In this document: positions 1-7,463 of the stretch, in pieces
Position numbering within the stretch: the first letter of the stretch is position 1
Layout: each line of letters opens with the position of its first letter
Source of the DNA: a virus
Length of the DNA stretch: 24,466 bases
IMG/VR virus record: IMGVR_UViG_3300006875_000158
Span: 1 to 24,466 of that record
Reading direction: 5' to 3' (one strand)
Translations under genes and position numbers: made by a program
Notes under the pieces: model-generated
Database searches by the model: none
Told to the model about the DNA's origin: nothing
What the model saw: the letters and a program-made list of their open reading frames with translations, nothing else

Positions 1-89
1 GCAACAAAACACTCAACAATGCCCTTAGCCTCGTCAATTGAAACCTGACCAGGCATCGCTTTGAAATTGAAAGTCTCCGAAACCGGCAT
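1..89 (-). CDS. Probable prohead protease, N-terminal fragment (runs off the left edge)
   Basis: Only the first 29 codons are present. The ATG (87-89) follows a strong Shine-Dalgarno, GAGGTGG, read on the minus strand just upstream. The fragment begins MPVSETFNFKAMPG and ends with the stretch AKGIVECFV. A short beta-strand lead followed by a G-I-V-E-x-F-V pattern is how many HK97/XkdF-type prohead proteases start, where it precedes the conserved G-N-x-D segment. That segment would lie outside the window. The position directly downstream of the portal-MuF gene on the same strand agrees with the usual portal-protease-capsid order. In that family the enzyme cleaves scaffold and capsid termini inside the prohead. 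The call rests on position and a short motif; another small head protein is possible. Confidence 0.5.
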   Translation of the reverse strand, partial: MPVSETFNFKAMPGQVSIDEAKGIVECFV

Positions 90-153
90 ATTCCACCTCG
101 TGTAAGCAAGACAATCATAAGACAGTCTCGCTTGCTGTAGGGGAAGTTCGAAT

Positions 154-173
154 ACCTATTTCAGTAAATAGGT
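154..173. repeat. Perfect 8-bp inverted repeat (hairpin) between portal and protease genes
   Basis: ACCTATTT (154-161) and AAATAGGT (166-173) flank the 4-base loop CAGT. On the plus strand it is followed by GTTTT, on the minus strand by no T-run. It could therefore act as a weak terminator for plus-strand transcripts converging on the head operon, or as an RNA-processing or stabilising hairpin in the minus-strand message. An 11-base direct repeat, TTTCAGTAAAT (159-169 and 176-186), overlaps the hairpin and the portal stop codon. The rest of the 96-base gap (90-185) shows no other convincing signal apart from the protease ribosome-binding site. Confidence 0.4.
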
Positions 174-185
174 GTTTTCAGTAAA

Positions 186-2501
186 TCAGGAGAACTTCAG
201 ACGGCAACGACAATTAATCGTAAGGTTCGGAGGTGCTGTTGGGTCTCCGGGGAATCGGAGCACTGAACCATCAGCCATAAATCCTTCGCCGAGTCCGACG
301 CTCTTGCCGTGAAGAACCTGATGTTCGTTTCGGACGCGCGAATCACGCCTCGTCAGCCAAGTCTTTTTAGTTACCCGTAACTGCTTTCCCGCCATATAGA
401 CGCCAGCATTGAAGGCAGTCTGAGATTCGTGTTCCGCAATCAATCGTCGACGCTTGCCGAGCAAGTTGGCAAAGATTGCTACAAGAGCCGCACGAAGAAT
501 ACTGAGCCGGTCTTCCTCGTCTTCGTTGGCAATTGCCATAGCCACAAGGAGAGCAGCCGCAATTTCTTCCTTGGTTGTCTGATTGACCTTCTGGGTGCGG
601 GCGACCTGCTCCGCTACATACCTCTTGAACTCTTCCTCATCTAGTTCATTCGGTTCGCCAGATTTGCTGAATGATAGTTCAGCAGCATCATTGACAATAG
701 CCGAGTAGACGGGCGCTAAGTCATCAGCAAGTTGGCGATTCCAGATGTTCTCATCAAACACATCATCGGTACGGAGTTCACGACTATTCATTAGTCGCTT
801 GGCTTTTGCTCCAAGTGCCTTTTCTAGGACAACCCGTTGTTGTCTTTCGAAAAATCGCTCCAAGTTGCGGTCAAGGATTTCAGCCCACCGTTCTGAGGTC
901 TGCTCTGCTTTGATGTCCCATTCGTCAATAACTTGGGTATCCATCTTGGTCTCGAATCGACCATGACGTGCTGAGAGTTGACCAGGAGCGCCTTGAGCCG
1001 GAGGGGCGACTGCTTCAATTTCTGGACCAGGCGATGCGCCGGGGGCAATCTGGTCAGTCGGACCCGGCTCACCGGCTGGAGTTGCCGGACCAGTTACCTG
1101 CTCTTCTGGAACGGTCTGTGCTTCTTGTCCAATCATCGGAAGACCCGGAGGCTGTGCCTGTCCTTCAGCGGGAGGAACAGGTGCTCCAGCCATTTCTCCC
1201 CCTGCCGGAGGTGCTCCGCCCGGAGGCGCTGCGCCCATATCAACCGGTTGCACCTGACCGGTCTCAAACGGCTTTTCGGTGTTAGCAATAGGAGCCATAT
1301 TCGGACTAACTAGGAGACTGTCAGCAAGTTCTGACTCAACAGTCTTGCGACCCGTGACCTTGCGATATTCATTCACGCTGATGAGACCAGCCTGAAATTC
1401 ATCCATCGAATAACGCTCACGCTCTTGCTTGGCGATAATCAGAATGGGAATCTGACCTGTCTCGAAGTCAACATAAAACTTGTCATCAAGTTCATCAAGA
1501 CCACGAGCAATCTGCTCAAGGTGAGGCATCATCGTTTCCATCCAGAAAACACGAAGTTCCTCAGCGGCGTTATTAAAGGTTCGGCCAGCCGCATTTCCAA
1601 TAACAGATTCCGGAACGCCAAAGGCAGCCAGAATTTCTTCCTTCGTCAACTGGCGCATTTCTACATAACTTGCATCCCGAGGGGATGACGATGTATCGAT
1701 GTAGTCAGCACCATCATCGGATGAGATGACCGTAATAGCGCCCGTGCGGTTCAGGTTTCCTCGGAACCGACTTCGGAGTTCATCTTTATCATCATCATCA
1801 ATCTCTGAGCGAAGAACTAGCAAGCCACCCGGACGACCATCATTAAGCAAGAAATTACGGTTATAGAGTTTGGAGAGATTCTCAATCTCAATAGCAATTC
1901 CTGCTGACTCCATTGGAGTCAAAGACAAGTAGGGGTCAATCGGGTGGGGTCGCCGAATCCACAGAACATCATCGGGCGGAACAATGACTTTCTCACCAGT
2001 GGGCATTTGAACTTCGTAGCCAGCAACAAACCTTTTCGCATCGGGAATTGGTGAGGTGAACTGAGGTGGGAGAAGGTTTAGGGCAATGAGTTTGCCGGAG
2101 CGCCCACGAATCTTTTCAATAAAGACGCCACGGGTGCTCATCAAAAGTTGACTAGACATCCGATAGCGGAAGATAAAACTGTTTTCGCCCTGATTGGCAC
2201 GACTATTTAGTAGGTCAAGTATCTCGTGCTTACGGGTAAGAATTTCGCCATTGGGGTCATTGTCTTTGCGAAGAATGATGGGCAGTCGCGCTTGGTTGCC
2301 AGCGATGGCATCAATGCATCGGTTAACCCAAGTAACCTTCTGCATTCCTTCGCGATAAGCGCGCTCAATGTCCCACGAATCACGATAACCCTTTCCAGCG
2401 ATGGCGGGATTATTGGCAATTGGCGAGCCGGGTCCAAGGTTCGCTGCCTTCCCCTCCATTGAGGTGCCGAGGCTTTTCGTATTTCGTGAATTCCAAGCCA
2501 T
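186..2501 (-). CDS. Portal protein fused to a MuF-type minor head domain
   Basis: The product has 771 residues. Residues 1-400 form an HK97-type portal (the dodecameric DNA channel at the head vertex): an N-terminal helix region, a central stretch beginning SAGIAIEIENLSKLYNRNF, and the typical TKEEILAAFGVPESVIG segment followed by FNNAAEELRVFW. Residues 402 to about 510 are a low-complexity linker rich in Pro, Gly, Ala and Gln. A charged helical region follows, and the last ~57 residues carry the MuF/SPP1-gp7 signature: RRDSRVRNEH, then LHGKSV, then INCRCRL with Cys764 and Cys766. MuF proteins are minor head components ejected or packed with DNA. Separate portal and MuF genes are the usual state; a single fused chain is less common. 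The start (2499-2501) has a weak ribosome-binding site and lies two bases past the stop of the upstream small gene, so translational coupling is likely. Confidence 0.9.
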   Translation of the reverse strand: MAWNSRNTKSLGTSMEGKAANLGPGSPIANNPAIAGKGYRDSWDIERAYREGMQKVTWVNRCIDAIAGNQARLPIILRKDNDPNGEILTRKHEILDLLNSRANQGENSFIFRYRMSSQLLMSTRGVFIEKIRGRSGKLIALNLLPPQFTSPIPDAKRFVAGYEVQMPTGEKVIVPPDDVLWIRRPHPIDPYLSLTPMESAGIAIEIENLSKLYNRNFLLNDGRPGGLLVLRSEIDDDDKDELRSRFRGNLNRTGAITVISSDDGADYIDTSSSPRDASYVEMRQLTKEEILAAFGVPESVIGNAAGRTFNNAAEELRVFWMETMMPHLEQIARGLDELDDKFYVDFETGQIPILIIAKQERERYSMDEFQAGLISVNEYRKVTGRKTVESELADSLLVSPNMAPIANTEKPFETGQVQPVDMGAAPPGGAPPAGGEMAGAPVPPAEGQAQPPGLPMIGQEAQTVPEEQVTGPATPAGEPGPTDQIAPGASPGPEIEAVAPPAQGAPGQLSARHGRFETKMDTQVIDEWDIKAEQTSERWAEILDRNLERFFERQQRVVLEKALGAKAKRLMNSRELRTDDVFDENIWNRQLADDLAPVYSAIVNDAAELSFSKSGEPNELDEEEFKRYVAEQVARTQKVNQTTKEEIAAALLVAMAIANEDEEDRLSILRAALVAIFANLLGKRRRLIAEHESQTAFNAGVYMAGKQLRVTKKTWLTRRDSRVRNEHQVLHGKSVGLGEGFMADGSVLRFPGDPTAPPNLTINCRCRLKFS

Positions 2502-2503
2502 AT

Positions 2504-2683
2504 TTATTCAGACCCCAACAGGTAGCCAAAGAGACCGCAAGCAGTTCCAGCCACGATAAAGCCCGCGGCTGGTAAAATCATGTAAGCACCAACACCTGTC
2601 AATAGTATAAACGCAAACATTAAGGAATTAGCGGTTAGAGCACGCCAGTTACGAACTCTTGATAATGCAAAGATTTTTTTCAC
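2504..2683 (-). CDS. Small two-helix membrane protein, function unknown
   Basis: The 59-residue product starts with the GTG at 2681-2683, chosen because GAGG lies five bases upstream. A GTG further up (2722) would add 13 residues but has no ribosome-binding site. The N-terminus is short and basic (MKKIFALSRVRNWR). Two hydrophobic segments follow, around residues 20-36 and 39-56, rich in Gly and Ala with G-x-x-x-G spacing, and the chain ends in Ser-Glu. It is the first gene of the minus-strand head operon and stops two bases before the portal ATG. A holin or another phage membrane protein are options. Size and topology would fit a small holin, but the head-operon position does not particularly support that and no endolysin is beside it. 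The function is open. Confidence 0.6.
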   Translation of the reverse strand: MKKIFALSRVRNWRALTANSLMFAFILLTGVGAYMILPAAGFIVAGTACGLFGYLLGSE

Positions 2684-2741
2684 GTTCACCTCAAAGCGCC
2701 TGCTGACACTAATGTATCGCACTAGAGATTAGGAAGGCGCA

Positions 2742-4046
2742 ATGGCTGATTGGGACAAGATTCTAAAGTATCTAGAGCCGAAGACACCTGAGTACTGCCC
2801 TGAGGTTCCTTCAATAACTCAAAAGGTCTTCCTCCGTACTTATGCTCTTGAGGCACTCTTTGGCGGAGCAGCCGGTGGAGGCAAGTCAAGTGCCTTGCTC
2901 ATGGCGGCACTCCAGTATGTAGACGTGCCGGGGTATTCGGCTATTCTTTTCCGTCGCACCTACGCCGACCTTGCGCTTCCCGGAGCCATCATGGACCGCT
3001 TTACCTCATGGATGGCTAAATATGACGATGTCCGCTGGAACTCCAATAATTACACCGCCGTGTTCCCATCAGGAGCCAGAATCTCATTTGGTTACCTAAA
3101 TAATCAGCAGGACTACCTCAGATATAAGGGCGCTGAATTTCAGTTCATCGGGATGGATGAGGTGACCGAAATTAGAGAATCTGACTATCGGTACCTATTC
3201 TCCCGTCTCCGCCGACCCGCAAAAGGGTCGTTGGCGCAGGTCCCCCTCCGAATGCGAGCCGCATCGAACCCAGCCCCAAACTGGGTTCGTCAACGCTTTA
3301 TCGTTGAGGGGCAAAATCAAGGGCGGATATTCGTTCCATCTAAACTCCACGACAACCCCGGCATTGACGCAGAGTCATACCGGCAGGCGCTTCAAGCCCT
3401 TGACCCTGTTGAGAGGCGTCGTCTTGAGGAGGGAGACTGGTTCAGTACCAGCCTCGGAAGCCTCTTTGAGCGGGAAAACTTCATAATTATTGACCCGCAC
3501 GAGGTCCCCCAAATCGCTTCCAATGCTAGAGCAGTCAGGTTTTGGGACCTTGCGGCAACTGAGCCATCACATTCCAACCCGAATCCTGACTGGACAGTAG
3601 GAACACTTGTCCTATTAGATGGGGGTGTAAGTTACATTCTTGATGTCAAGAAGGCTCGGGTAAAGGGCGAGAAAGTTGAACAACTCATTGCGCAGACTGC
3701 CTATGAGGACGGACCGTCGGTTGCGATTCGAATGGAGCAGGAACCAGGCTCTAGTGGAAAAGCCCTCGTAGACCAGTATGCGAGGTATGTGCTGCCGGGT
3801 TATGACTTCATTGGCATCCGGTCAACGGGAGACAAAATTACACGTGCTCGCCCATTTGCCGCTGCCGTAGCCAACGGTAATGTCAGAGTCGTTCGTGGGT
3901 CATGGTTAACGGAGTGGCTTGACGAATTTGCTTCTTTTCCCGAAGCATGCGACCATGACGACCAAGTTGACTCTGCCGTCGGAGCGTTCACACATTTGAC
4001 AGGGTTAGGGTTGCCTCAAAGACGGAGAGCGTCTATAATCCTCTGA
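2742..4046 (+). CDS. terL: Terminase large subunit (packaging ATPase and nuclease)
   Basis: The 434-residue product is normal length for TerL. The ATPase half has Walker A GGAAGGGKS (41-49), Walker B FQFIGMDE ending in Asp139-Glu140, and a coupling-type SNP (175-177). The RNase H-like nuclease half shows Asp269 in RFWDLAAT, the acidic MEQEPGSSG stretch (Glu332) and DHDDQVDSA (Asp406-Asp410). It pumps DNA into the prohead through the portal and cuts the concatemer. The ATG follows AGGAAGG at a good distance. It diverges from the minus-strand portal operon across a 58-base gap (2684-2741), which holds both ribosome-binding sites and no convincing promoter. No small-terminase gene is recognisable nearby. 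The last codons carry a promoter for the next operon. Confidence 0.95.
   Translation: MADWDKILKYLEPKTPEYCPEVPSITQKVFLRTYALEALFGGAAGGGKSSALLMAALQYVDVPGYSAILFRRTYADLALPGAIMDRFTSWMAKYDDVRWNSNNYTAVFPSGARISFGYLNNQQDYLRYKGAEFQFIGMDEVTEIRESDYRYLFSRLRRPAKGSLAQVPLRMRAASNPAPNWVRQRFIVEGQNQGRIFVPSKLHDNPGIDAESYRQALQALDPVERRRLEEGDWFSTSLGSLFERENFIIIDPHEVPQIASNARAVRFWDLAATEPSHSNPNPDWTVGTLVLLDGGVSYILDVKKARVKGEKVEQLIAQTAYEDGPSVAIRMEQEPGSSGKALVDQYARYVLPGYDFIGIRSTGDKITRARPFAAAVANGNVRVVRGSWLTEWLDEFASFPEACDHDDQVDSAVGAFTHLTGLGLPQRRRASIIL
4011..4039 (+). promoter_or_regulatory. Sigma-70-type promoter at the 3' end of terL
   Basis: TTGCCT (4011-4016), a 17-base spacer, then a perfect TATAAT (4034-4039). Transcription would start near 4046, at the terminase stop codon, about 30 bases ahead of the ATG of the first recombination-module gene. 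A consensus TTGACA at 3996-4001 has no -10 at usable spacing. The location, just ahead of the start of a tightly packed operon, supports a real promoter, but this is a sequence match only. Confidence 0.5.
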
Positions 4047-4077
4047 ATACCAACTACGAAATTTGCTAGGAGTGAAA

Positions 4078-4593
4078 ATGACTGAAAATGCTGTCTTGTC
4101 ATGGCGCACAGCCGTGGACGAGTTTCAACAGGCAATTCTCGTTCTTGATGAGCGAATGAATGCCCATAGAACGAATGCGGACAACTCCGTTGATGACGAA
4201 TGCGAACTGCTGGTTCGGCTATCCAATTTGAAGACTCAAATTGCGGTGCTCTACGACGACCAAGTCAAGCACCTGATGGACAAGATGACGGAGACGGAAC
4301 TGGTTACCCTGAATAGTGGTGAAACCATTGAAAAGAAATGGTCAAAAGACCGCAAGGGCTGGAAGCATAAGGACTTAGCGTCCGTTGTTGCTTCCCGTAT
4401 TGAAAATCTCGCTATCGATATGGATACTGGTGAGCGAGTAATGAGTTCGTCCGAAATGATTACGAAGTTGCTGGATTTTGTCCAGCCCTCGTACTGGCGA
4501 GTAACTGCGCTCAACGAAATCGGCATTAATGCTGATGACTTCTGCGAGGCAGGCGATTCCAAACCATCACTCTCTATTAGGAAGGCAAATTAA
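4078..4593 (+). CDS. Conserved-looking phage protein of unknown function, first gene of the recombination module
   Basis: The 171-residue product starts at the ATG at 4078, with TAGGAG five to six bases upstream. A TTG at 4063 extends the frame but lacks that support. The sequence is mostly helical and charged: a possible coiled-coil N-terminal half (about 8-80), a lysine- and tryptophan-containing KKWSKDRKGWKHK stretch (about 97-109), and a more globular C-terminal part. I recognise no catalytic motif. Its stop overlaps the start of the Rad52-type gene (TAATG), so the two are probably translated together. Genes beside phage annealing proteins often encode ssDNA-binding or nuclease-modulating partners, but nothing here proves that role. 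Confidence 0.75.
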   Translation: MTENAVLSWRTAVDEFQQAILVLDERMNAHRTNADNSVDDECELLVRLSNLKTQIAVLYDDQVKHLMDKMTETELVTLNSGETIEKKWSKDRKGWKHKDLASVVASRIENLAIDMDTGERVMSSSEMITKLLDFVQPSYWRVTALNEIGINADDFCEAGDSKPSLSIRKAN

Positions 4594-5297
4594 TGAATGA
4601 CAATATGTATGACCGTCTGTCCGAACCATTTCCGGAGGAGATGGAGCGAACAGTTCAGAAGAGTGGCACACGACTGACATACCTTCCGGTTTCGGAAATT
4701 ATCAACCGGATGAATCGAATCTTTGGACCGACCGGCTGGACGCATCAGGTTTTGTCATGTGGACGCGACGCCATTGATAATGACTGGGTTGTTGCTCATG
4801 TGCGAGTTTCCGTCTCCCATGAGGGGAAGAACTCAGACTGGCATTACTCAAGCCACGATGGATTCGGTGGCGTGCGCGTCAAGCGAACTAAGAATGGTGA
4901 CATCGTTGACCTTGGCGATGAGTTCAAGGGAGCCGTATCTGATGCCATGAAAAAGGCATGTCAGCATTTCGGCGTTGGTCTTTATCTTGCTCGTGACGCT
5001 GAAGCAATTGAGGTGGACGAGGCAATGCACGCACCTGTTGCGCCCGCCCCTGCTCCGATGTCCGTGAGCCTCAAGGATAAGTATGACCGTTTCATTGAAG
5101 TTAGGGCATTGCTGACAGATGAGCAGGTCGCCAGCCTTCGTGAATATTGGAATTCCTACAGCGATGGGCGACCGGTTCCGAAGCCTTCGGAGTTCACCGA
5201 AAAAGAACTTGAGGTCTTGACTGTTGAAGCCCTGCGCCTCCAGTTCAATGGTGTCGTTCAGGCTCAGGTTGATGGAGAAGAAGCAGAGGGGGAGTAA
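4593..5297 (+). CDS. Rad52-family single-strand annealing protein
   Basis: The product has 234 residues. Residues 10-130 match the Rad52/Rad22 core seen in phage recombinases: PFPEEM near the N-terminus, TYLPVSEIINRMNRIFG followed by a GW (30-49), a strand-rich middle, and the signature DEFKGAVSDAMKKACQHFG leading into LYL. The C-terminal ~90 residues are an acidic, poorly conserved tail after a Pro/Ala linker (APVAPAPAP). Such proteins anneal complementary single strands made by a partner exonuclease, serving replication and concatemer formation. The partner is the next gene, joined by a TAATG overlap. AGGAAGG precedes the start. Confidence 0.85.
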   Translation: MNDNMYDRLSEPFPEEMERTVQKSGTRLTYLPVSEIINRMNRIFGPTGWTHQVLSCGRDAIDNDWVVAHVRVSVSHEGKNSDWHYSSHDGFGGVRVKRTKNGDIVDLGDEFKGAVSDAMKKACQHFGVGLYLARDAEAIEVDEAMHAPVAPAPAPMSVSLKDKYDRFIEVRALLTDEQVASLREYWNSYSDGRPVPKPSEFTEKELEVLTVEALRLQFNGVVQAQVDGEEAEGE

Positions 5298-6049
5298 TGC
5301 TCACAGCGCCCCCTCATCTTTCCCCTTCATCCATCAATACATTCCAGCAATGTCCGCTGAAGTTTAAGTTCAGCAAGATTGACGGGCTGATGGAGCCTCC
5401 GACTGTTCATACACTGCTCGGTAACTTTGTGCATGACATCTTGGAATCGCTCTACAACCTTTCTATCGACCAAAGAACCATGCCTGTAGCAAGGGCGTTG
5501 GCACGGTCGCATTGGGAAGAAACTTATGAAGCGAAGGTGGAATCACTTTCTCTTAATAAGCATGATTTCCGCTGGAAAGCGTGGTGGTGTGTAGAGAACC
5601 TCTACAAAATTGAGGACCCCATCGAAACCTGTCCTGCCGGTATTGAGTACGAAGTTAATGGTCAGATTGAAGGTGTAACAGTCAAGGGTTTCATTGACCG
5701 ATTTGAAGTTCTTGACGACAATACATTGCTCATTTCAGACTATAAAACCGGCAAAGTCCCCAGTCCAAAATATATGGATGACAAGTTCCAGCAACTTTTC
5801 ATTTATGCCGCAATGGTAGATGCGCTCGGTGTTGGCTCAGCGTCTCGGGTTTCGCTAATGTATTTGGTGGCACCTAAGGTGCTTTCGCGCGATGTAACGC
5901 AGGAAAGTATTGAAGCAACAGTAGAAACAATCGTCTCTACTAAGAAGCAAATTGACATTTATTGCGAAGAAGAGAACTTCCCAGCCAAACAAAGTGGCTT
6001 GTGTAATTTTTGCCACTTCAAGAAAATGTGCCCTGCGTGGGTGAGATAG
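5297..6049 (+). CDS. Cas4/AddB-like PD-(D/E)XK exonuclease with a probable iron-sulfur cluster
   Basis: The product has 250 residues. It opens with the RecB/Cas4 lead LSPSSINTFQQCP (Cys19), then GNFVHDILE with His46. The nuclease core is GFIDRF (Asp134) and ISDYKTGK (Asp148, Lys150), followed by a QLFIYA helix typical of the RecB family. The C-terminus has CNFCHFKKMCP: Cys236, Cys239 and Cys245, which with Cys19 give the four ligands of the AddB/Cas4 [4Fe-4S] cluster. It is expected to resect DNA ends for the Rad52-type annealer encoded just upstream. The start overlaps that gene's stop (TAATG) and has GGGGGAG as ribosome-binding site. A CRISPR role is unlikely, as no other cas gene is present. 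Confidence 0.9.
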   Translation: MLTAPPHLSPSSINTFQQCPLKFKFSKIDGLMEPPTVHTLLGNFVHDILESLYNLSIDQRTMPVARALARSHWEETYEAKVESLSLNKHDFRWKAWWCVENLYKIEDPIETCPAGIEYEVNGQIEGVTVKGFIDRFEVLDDNTLLISDYKTGKVPSPKYMDDKFQQLFIYAAMVDALGVGSASRVSLMYLVAPKVLSRDVTQESIEATVETIVSTKKQIDIYCEEENFPAKQSGLCNFCHFKKMCPAWVR

Positions 6050-6056
6050 AGGAATT

Positions 6057-6566
6057 ATGAATGACGATTCATTTGCACGTCTTGTAGCAGAAGAAGTAAA
6101 GAACAAGGTTTCTCGCAGTCAGCGAGAGATTTTGCTCCAGAAGGAAAACTGGGATAAGTGGCGGAGAGCGTTGATTGCCCTTATTGAGACTCTTCAAGTG
6201 CAACTTGACAATATTAGCGAGGACCAAGATGCGGACAAAGAGCGGTATGGGCGATTGGGTCCAGACGGCACTCGTTTGCTTGCTACGGCAATCGCTGATT
6301 ACGAACAGAGGCGTTCAAAGATTGAGCGTTTTAAGTTCCATGTAGAGCGTCGACTTGATGAAGTTGAGCAGATGATTACAACTGGTTCGTTGCCAGAAGC
6401 CGACCCACTTAAAAATGCGGTTCTTTACGAGAATGCTATCAAAAAGCATAAGTCAATGATTGAAGAGTTTGATATTGAGCCTACTCCTATCGATTTAGCG
6501 CTCTGGAATGCTCTTGATGGTGTTTGGGCTTTCAGCAAGATTAAGGCTGAGGACATTCTTGAGTGA
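6057..6566 (+). CDS. Helical protein of unknown function
   Basis: The product has 169 residues. The start at 6057 has GAGG six bases upstream and lies seven bases after the exonuclease stop. The sequence is rich in Glu, Lys, Arg and Gln, predicted mainly alpha-helical with likely coiled coil from about residue 20 to 130 (for example LIETLQVQLDNISEDQD and IERFKFHVERRLDEVEQM). It has no cysteine, no membrane segment and no catalytic motif that I recognise. The position between a recombination nuclease and an HNH protein suggests a part in DNA metabolism. Confidence 0.7.
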   Translation: MNDDSFARLVAEEVKNKVSRSQREILLQKENWDKWRRALIALIETLQVQLDNISEDQDADKERYGRLGPDGTRLLATAIADYEQRRSKIERFKFHVERRLDEVEQMITTGSLPEADPLKNAVLYENAIKKHKSMIEEFDIEPTPIDLALWNALDGVWAFSKIKAEDILE

Positions 6567-6596
6567 TACGGTTAGTCCGTGAAACGCGGAAAGCCG

Positions 6597-6917
6597 ATGA
6601 AACGCACGCCCCTCGCAAAGAGGTCAGCCAAGCGTCAGGAAGTCTATAAAGAGCGCATACCGCTTGTAAAGCGCCTGCTTAAAGAGCGTCCATGGTGCGA
6701 AGCATGCCCTGTCTTTGCTAAGCACGACAAGGTAGTTGTTTATATTCGACGTCCAAGTCAGGACATCCACGAGTTGAAGCGTCGGAGCCAGATGGGTTCA
6801 ATTCTTGACGAGAGCAATCTATTGGCAGTATGCCGTGAGTGCCATCGGCGTATTGGAAATGAACCGCAGTTGGCATTTGACCTTGGACTCTCTATTCACG
6901 GCTGGGAAGAAGACTAA
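6597..6917 (+). CDS. HNH endonuclease-like protein
   Basis: The product has 106 residues from this ATG, which has GGAAAG four bases upstream. A GTG at 6579 would add six residues, but it has no ribosome-binding site and sits inside a small ACGG/CCGT hairpin; it cannot be excluded. The N-terminus is very basic (KRTPLAKRSAKR). A zinc ribbon is formed by WCEAC (two Cys) and CREC (two Cys). The HNH residues are His in DIHEL, Asn in DESN and His in CRECH. This is the common layout of small phage HNH proteins, which nick or cut DNA and in several phages assist packaging or junction processing. The neighbours are recombination genes, so a role in recombination intermediates is plausible. Confidence 0.85.
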   Translation: MKRTPLAKRSAKRQEVYKERIPLVKRLLKERPWCEACPVFAKHDKVVVYIRRPSQDIHELKRRSQMGSILDESNLLAVCRECHRRIGNEPQLAFDLGLSIHGWEED

Positions 6918-6926
6918 GGCTCAGTC

Positions 6927-7463
6927 ATGAAATCAATTCTTGGTCTTGACCTCTCCTTGACAAGCACCGGCTACAGCGGATGTGGCAAGAGTGGAGCGAT
7001 TTCATCTAAATTCAAGGGAGTAGAGCGCCTAGATGACATTAGTCAACAACTTCATAATTTAGTTACAACATTACCAAATGACACAGTTGTCATTATAGAA
7101 GGCTATTCATTTGCAAGTCGTCATTCACAGGCTCACGCAATTGGAGAACTCGGTGGCGTCGTAAGGCTGACCCTTCATCGGTTGGGCATTCCGTTCATAG
7201 AAGTTCCACCCACCTGCCGAGCAAAGTTTGCAACTGGACGCGGAAATGCATCAAAGAATGAGGTTATTTCTGCGCTCTCAGCAAGAACAGGAATTATTTG
7301 GTCCGGTAAAAGCGCCGACGATGAGGCTGATGCATGGATTCTAGAAGAGATGGGCAGATGCATTGTGGGCAACCAGCGTTACGACTGGCCCAAAGCAAAC
7401 CTTGATGCCCTAGACAAGATAGACTGGTCACTTATTAAGAACTATGGAGATACTAATGAATGA
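6927..7463 (+). CDS. RuvC-like Holliday-junction resolvase
   Basis: The product has 178 residues. The RNase H fold acidic residues are all visible: Asp8 in ILGLDLSLTSTG, Glu58 in VVIIEGYSF, and the C-terminal cluster SADDEADAW (Asp131, Asp132, Asp135). In this superfamily they bind two metal ions and cut branched DNA. Phage RuvC-like resolvases debranch replicating or recombining DNA before packaging. AAGG precedes the start by about nine bases. It completes the set of annealer, exonuclease, HNH protein and resolvase. The next gene begins inside its last codons. Confidence 0.85.
   Translation: MKSILGLDLSLTSTGYSGCGKSGAISSKFKGVERLDDISQQLHNLVTTLPNDTVVIIEGYSFASRHSQAHAIGELGGVVRLTLHRLGIPFIEVPPTCRAKFATGRGNASKNEVISALSARTGIIWSGKSADDEADAWILEEMGRCIVGNQRYDWPKANLDALDKIDWSLIKNYGDTNE

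Noticed and set aside
105-136. AGCAAG/CTTGCT inverted repeat with a 20-base loop, and a TATGAT box on the minus strand before the protease
   Set aside because: The stem is short and the loop long; the TATGAT has no acceptable -35. Too weak to call.
2672-2680. Run of T as a terminator
   Set aside because: On the plus strand no stem precedes it. On the minus strand it is the lysine-codon stretch at the start of the small membrane protein.
2684-2722. Upstream GTG start for the small membrane protein
   Set aside because: No ribosome-binding site; the GTG at 2683 has GAGG at ideal spacing.
4001-4013. Telomere-like GGGTTAGGGTT
   Set aside because: A single short occurrence inside the terminase coding sequence; no array.
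5297-6049. Cas4-like nuclease as a sign of a CRISPR system
   Set aside because: No repeats or other cas genes are present; the neighbours show that it is the exonuclease partner of a phage annealing protein.
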